DNA of 64,000 nt, taken from Bacteriovoracaceae bacterium (GTDB lineage Bacteria; Bdellovibrionota; Bacteriovoracia; Bacteriovoracales; Bacteriovoracaceae). The notes under the pieces are model-generated. The model had not been told where the DNA came from and ran no database searches. It worked only from the letters and a program-made list of their open reading frames with translations. The stretch spans positions 1 through 64,000 of the forward strand of contig JAHDBN010000001.1 of assembly GCA_020630335.1 (NCBI GenBank), given 5' to 3'. This document shows positions 62,386-64,000 of this stretch, piece by piece (positions within the stretch are counted from its first letter, which is position 1; each line of letters starts with the position of its first letter). Position numbers and translations under genes: made by a program.

Positions 62386-63111
62386 TTAATATTGCAGAAG
62401 AATAACTGACTGATTATCTTTGTTGTCTTTTTTATTACTCATTTCACATATAATTTGTGCTAATTGTTCAAAGTTAGAATTAATAATTAAGCCTTGAAGC
62501 TCATCTAAAGATAAACTATCGACTGCTCCATCAGAGAAGAGTAAAAACAAATCACCCGGCTCTATTTTAATCTCTTTAATATAAAAACTAATATCTTTAT
62601 AAAGTCCCAAAGGAGAACTAGGAATGCTTCTTCCCTTTAAGTTTTTAGAGAAATCCGCAAGACATAAATTATTTTTATAAATAGAGAATAATTCATTTTC
62701 CCTGAATAAATAGACACTACCAGCACCAACTGAAACTGTATTCAAAGAACTCTCGGCCTGAGATACAAACACCCCAGAAACAGCACCTTGAGAATGCTTA
62801 TGTACTTCATGATTCTTTCTAAAAAGAGAGTTATGCGCAGAGTGAAGTGAGTTCATCAATGAATTCAATTCTAAATTATATAATGGATTATAAAAAAAAG
62901 ACATTGTCGCATCAGGATCGTCACTAAGCCTTAAATAGTGTTCTGAAACTTCTCTCGAAACTAATTCAGATGCTTTATCTCCAATACCAGACCCTCCTAT
63001 CCCATCAAGAACAAAAAAAAGCATTTGCTCTAAATTCATAAAACATAAATCTTCATTGCTATTTAAGAGTGGGCCTTTATCTGAATAATAAGAATATCTT
63101 TTTAAGTCCAT
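62386..63111 (-). CDS. PP2C-type serine/threonine phosphatase
   Basis: A 241-aa metal-dependent phosphatase. Motifs in order: FFVLDGIGGSGIGDKAS (metal Asp-Gly), SQGAVSGVFVS, SVGAGSVYLFRE, LFLLFSDGAVDSLSLDE and KDNQSVILLQ (metal Asp-Asn). The N-terminal SDKGPLLNSNEDL matches the RxxNEDs motif with a variant. It starts 2 bp after the TPR protein gene and precedes the receiver protein, a probable signalling operon. No Ser/Thr kinase is visible in the window. Confidence 0.87.
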   Translation of the reverse strand: MDLKRYSYYSDKGPLLNSNEDLCFMNLEQMLFFVLDGIGGSGIGDKASELVSREVSEHYLRLSDDPDATMSFFYNPLYNLELNSLMNSLHSAHNSLFRKNHEVHKHSQGAVSGVFVSQAESSLNTVSVGAGSVYLFRENELFSIYKNNLCLADFSKNLKGRSIPSSPLGLYKDISFYIKEIKIEPGDLFLLFSDGAVDSLSLDELQGLIINSNFEQLAQIICEMSNKKDNKDNQSVILLQY

Positions 63112-63113
63112 TT

Positions 63114-64000
63114 TTATTCTTCGGTATAAAACTTACTAAGTTTATTTTTTGCTTTTACATAATAATGACTTTCTCGAGGTGCCAGCCTTAGAACTTCTTC
63201 AAATTTTTCTTTAGCATCCTTGTGAAGACTTATTGACTCCGAAACTAATCCCTCTCTATAAACTTTCATTGCCTTTGAATTAATTTGATCTTTAATAAGA
63301 TTTACTTTGGTAATTGCTAGTCTGTTTGTAGGATTTACAGTTAATACTTCTCTGTAAGATTCATATGCATTTTTAAAATCCTCTCCTTGAAAATATGTAT
63401 TAGCTTTTTCTAATAATTCATTCTCAAGAGAGTCCATTTTCTCTTTAATCTCTTTTCTTAGATCAACTCCTTCTTCGTATAAAGATCCTTCTACACTGCT
63501 TAGCTTTATATAATTATCACTTTTAGAAAATGCATTAAAATACTGTTTCTCTTGGTACAAACTCTTCACTTCGTTTAAAATTTTTAGAAAATTTTCTTTT
63601 GCCAACTTTTTCTCTTCTTCTTTCTTTTTCTCTTCTGCTTCTTTTTTCTTTATTAAATCAACTTCTCTTTGAAAAATTATAATTTCTGAATACTCTGGAT
63701 CAATTTCTGCTATTTGAGATATATAAGATTGCACTAACTCTAAATTCTTATCTTTCAATGACTCTTTTGTTTTCGCAACCAACTCTTTAATTTTTTCTTC
63801 TAACTTTAGTCTCTCTTCTTCTTCTATTCTCTTCTTCTCAAGAGCTTCTAATCTTTCTAATCCTTCTTGTGACGCTAATAATAATTGTGTTGTATCTTTA
63901 AATTCTGAGTCTATTGATTTAACTAAATCAAGTTCATAAATAGCCTGATCGTAGATTCCTTCCTTAAAAGCAGCTTTTGCTAATTCATAATGCTGATTCA
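63114..64000 (-). CDS. TPR/coiled-coil protein (5' end outside window)
   Basis: The reading frame stays open from its stop at 63114 to the window edge, so the N-terminus is missing; the in-frame TTG at 63782 is not its start. The visible 295 residues have a TPR (HYELAKAAFKEGIYDQAIYELDLVKSID), a charged coiled coil (KKKEAEEKKKEEEKK), then more TPRs (NTYFQGEDFKNAYESYREVLTVNPTN, HKDAKEKFEEVLRLAP). It is 2 bp upstream of the PP2C gene. A scaffold role in the same pathway is likely; the domain upstream is unknown. Confidence 0.8.
   Translation of the reverse strand, partial: NQHYELAKAAFKEGIYDQAIYELDLVKSIDSEFKDTTQLLLASQEGLERLEALEKKRIEEEERLKLEEKIKELVAKTKESLKDKNLELVQSYISQIAEIDPEYSEIIIFQREVDLIKKKEAEEKKKEEEKKLAKENFLKILNEVKSLYQEKQYFNAFSKSDNYIKLSSVEGSLYEEGVDLRKEIKEKMDSLENELLEKANTYFQGEDFKNAYESYREVLTVNPTNRLAITKVNLIKDQINSKAMKVYREGLVSESISLHKDAKEKFEEVLRLAPRESHYYVKAKNKLSKFYTEE

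Overview
The window looks like chromosomal DNA from a Gram-negative, AT-rich bacterium of the Bdellovibrionota, most like the Bacteriovorax/Halobacteriovorax group of predators. This is inferred from the gene set and base composition; there is no rRNA to confirm it. The supporting signs are roughly ten predicted lipoproteins with Lol machinery, many exported proteins of unknown function, a PhaR-type regulator, an AmpG muropeptide permease, an OsmC-YcaO fusion, and a receiver-domain protein with a long acidic linker. I see no prophage, insertion sequence, CRISPR array or rRNA. There are five tRNA genes (Leu, Glu, Lys, Asp, Pro).

Layout. 1-5.6 kb: tRNA-Leu, then a four-gene oligopeptide ABC importer on the minus strand. 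5.6-8.2 kb: two lipoproteins, one built of TPRs. 8.4-13.1 kb, plus strand: PhaR, an outer-membrane barrel, then a sulfur/thiol operon (glutamate-cysteine ligase of the ferrooxidans type, cystathionine beta-synthase, cystathionine gamma-lyase) ending at a bidirectional terminator facing tRNA-Glu and tRNA-Lys. 13.5-18 kb: MtaB, an exported propeller-like protein, an LplT-like transporter and a Nudix hydrolase. 18-24.2 kb, minus: a zinc-protease-like lipoprotein, a nuclease-fold-like protein, an acyl-CoA dehydrogenase, lipoproteins and a Cu/Zn-type permease. 24.3-34.2 kb: tRNA-Asp, small exported proteins, aquaporin, a 3'-5' exonuclease, OsmC-YcaO, a PpiC/pentapeptide/lipoprotein/DUF2288 run, and OxyR with both redox cysteines.

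34.2-35.1 kb is the only long stretch without a credible gene. It carries a good sigma70-type promoter, several strong hairpins and a strong terminator, and probably encodes a structured RNA of about 640 nt. 35.1-41.1 kb: SSB, photolyase, an exported putative cysteine peptidase, a dicarboxylate/glutamate symporter and MutY. 41.2-50.3 kb: LolA, SMC, AmpG, an alpha/beta hydrolase and BirA on minus; RNase PH, RdgB and tRNA-Pro on plus.

50.4-59.2 kb is a minus-strand operon led by a giant lipoprotein of about 2084 aa with about 20 cysteine-rich repeats, a CxxCH motif and paired EF-hand-like loops. It is followed by two exported proteins of unknown function and an M19-type dipeptidase. 59.3-64 kb: a barrel protein, an exported repeat protein with a peptidoglycan-binding domain, and a signalling run of TPR protein (cut by the window edge), PP2C phosphatase and receiver protein.

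The best candidates for something undescribed are the 34.4-35.05 kb RNA and the giant repeat lipoprotein operon. Secondary leads are predicted operators for OxyR, PhaR and an OmpR/PhoB-type regulator, read directly from the sequence.
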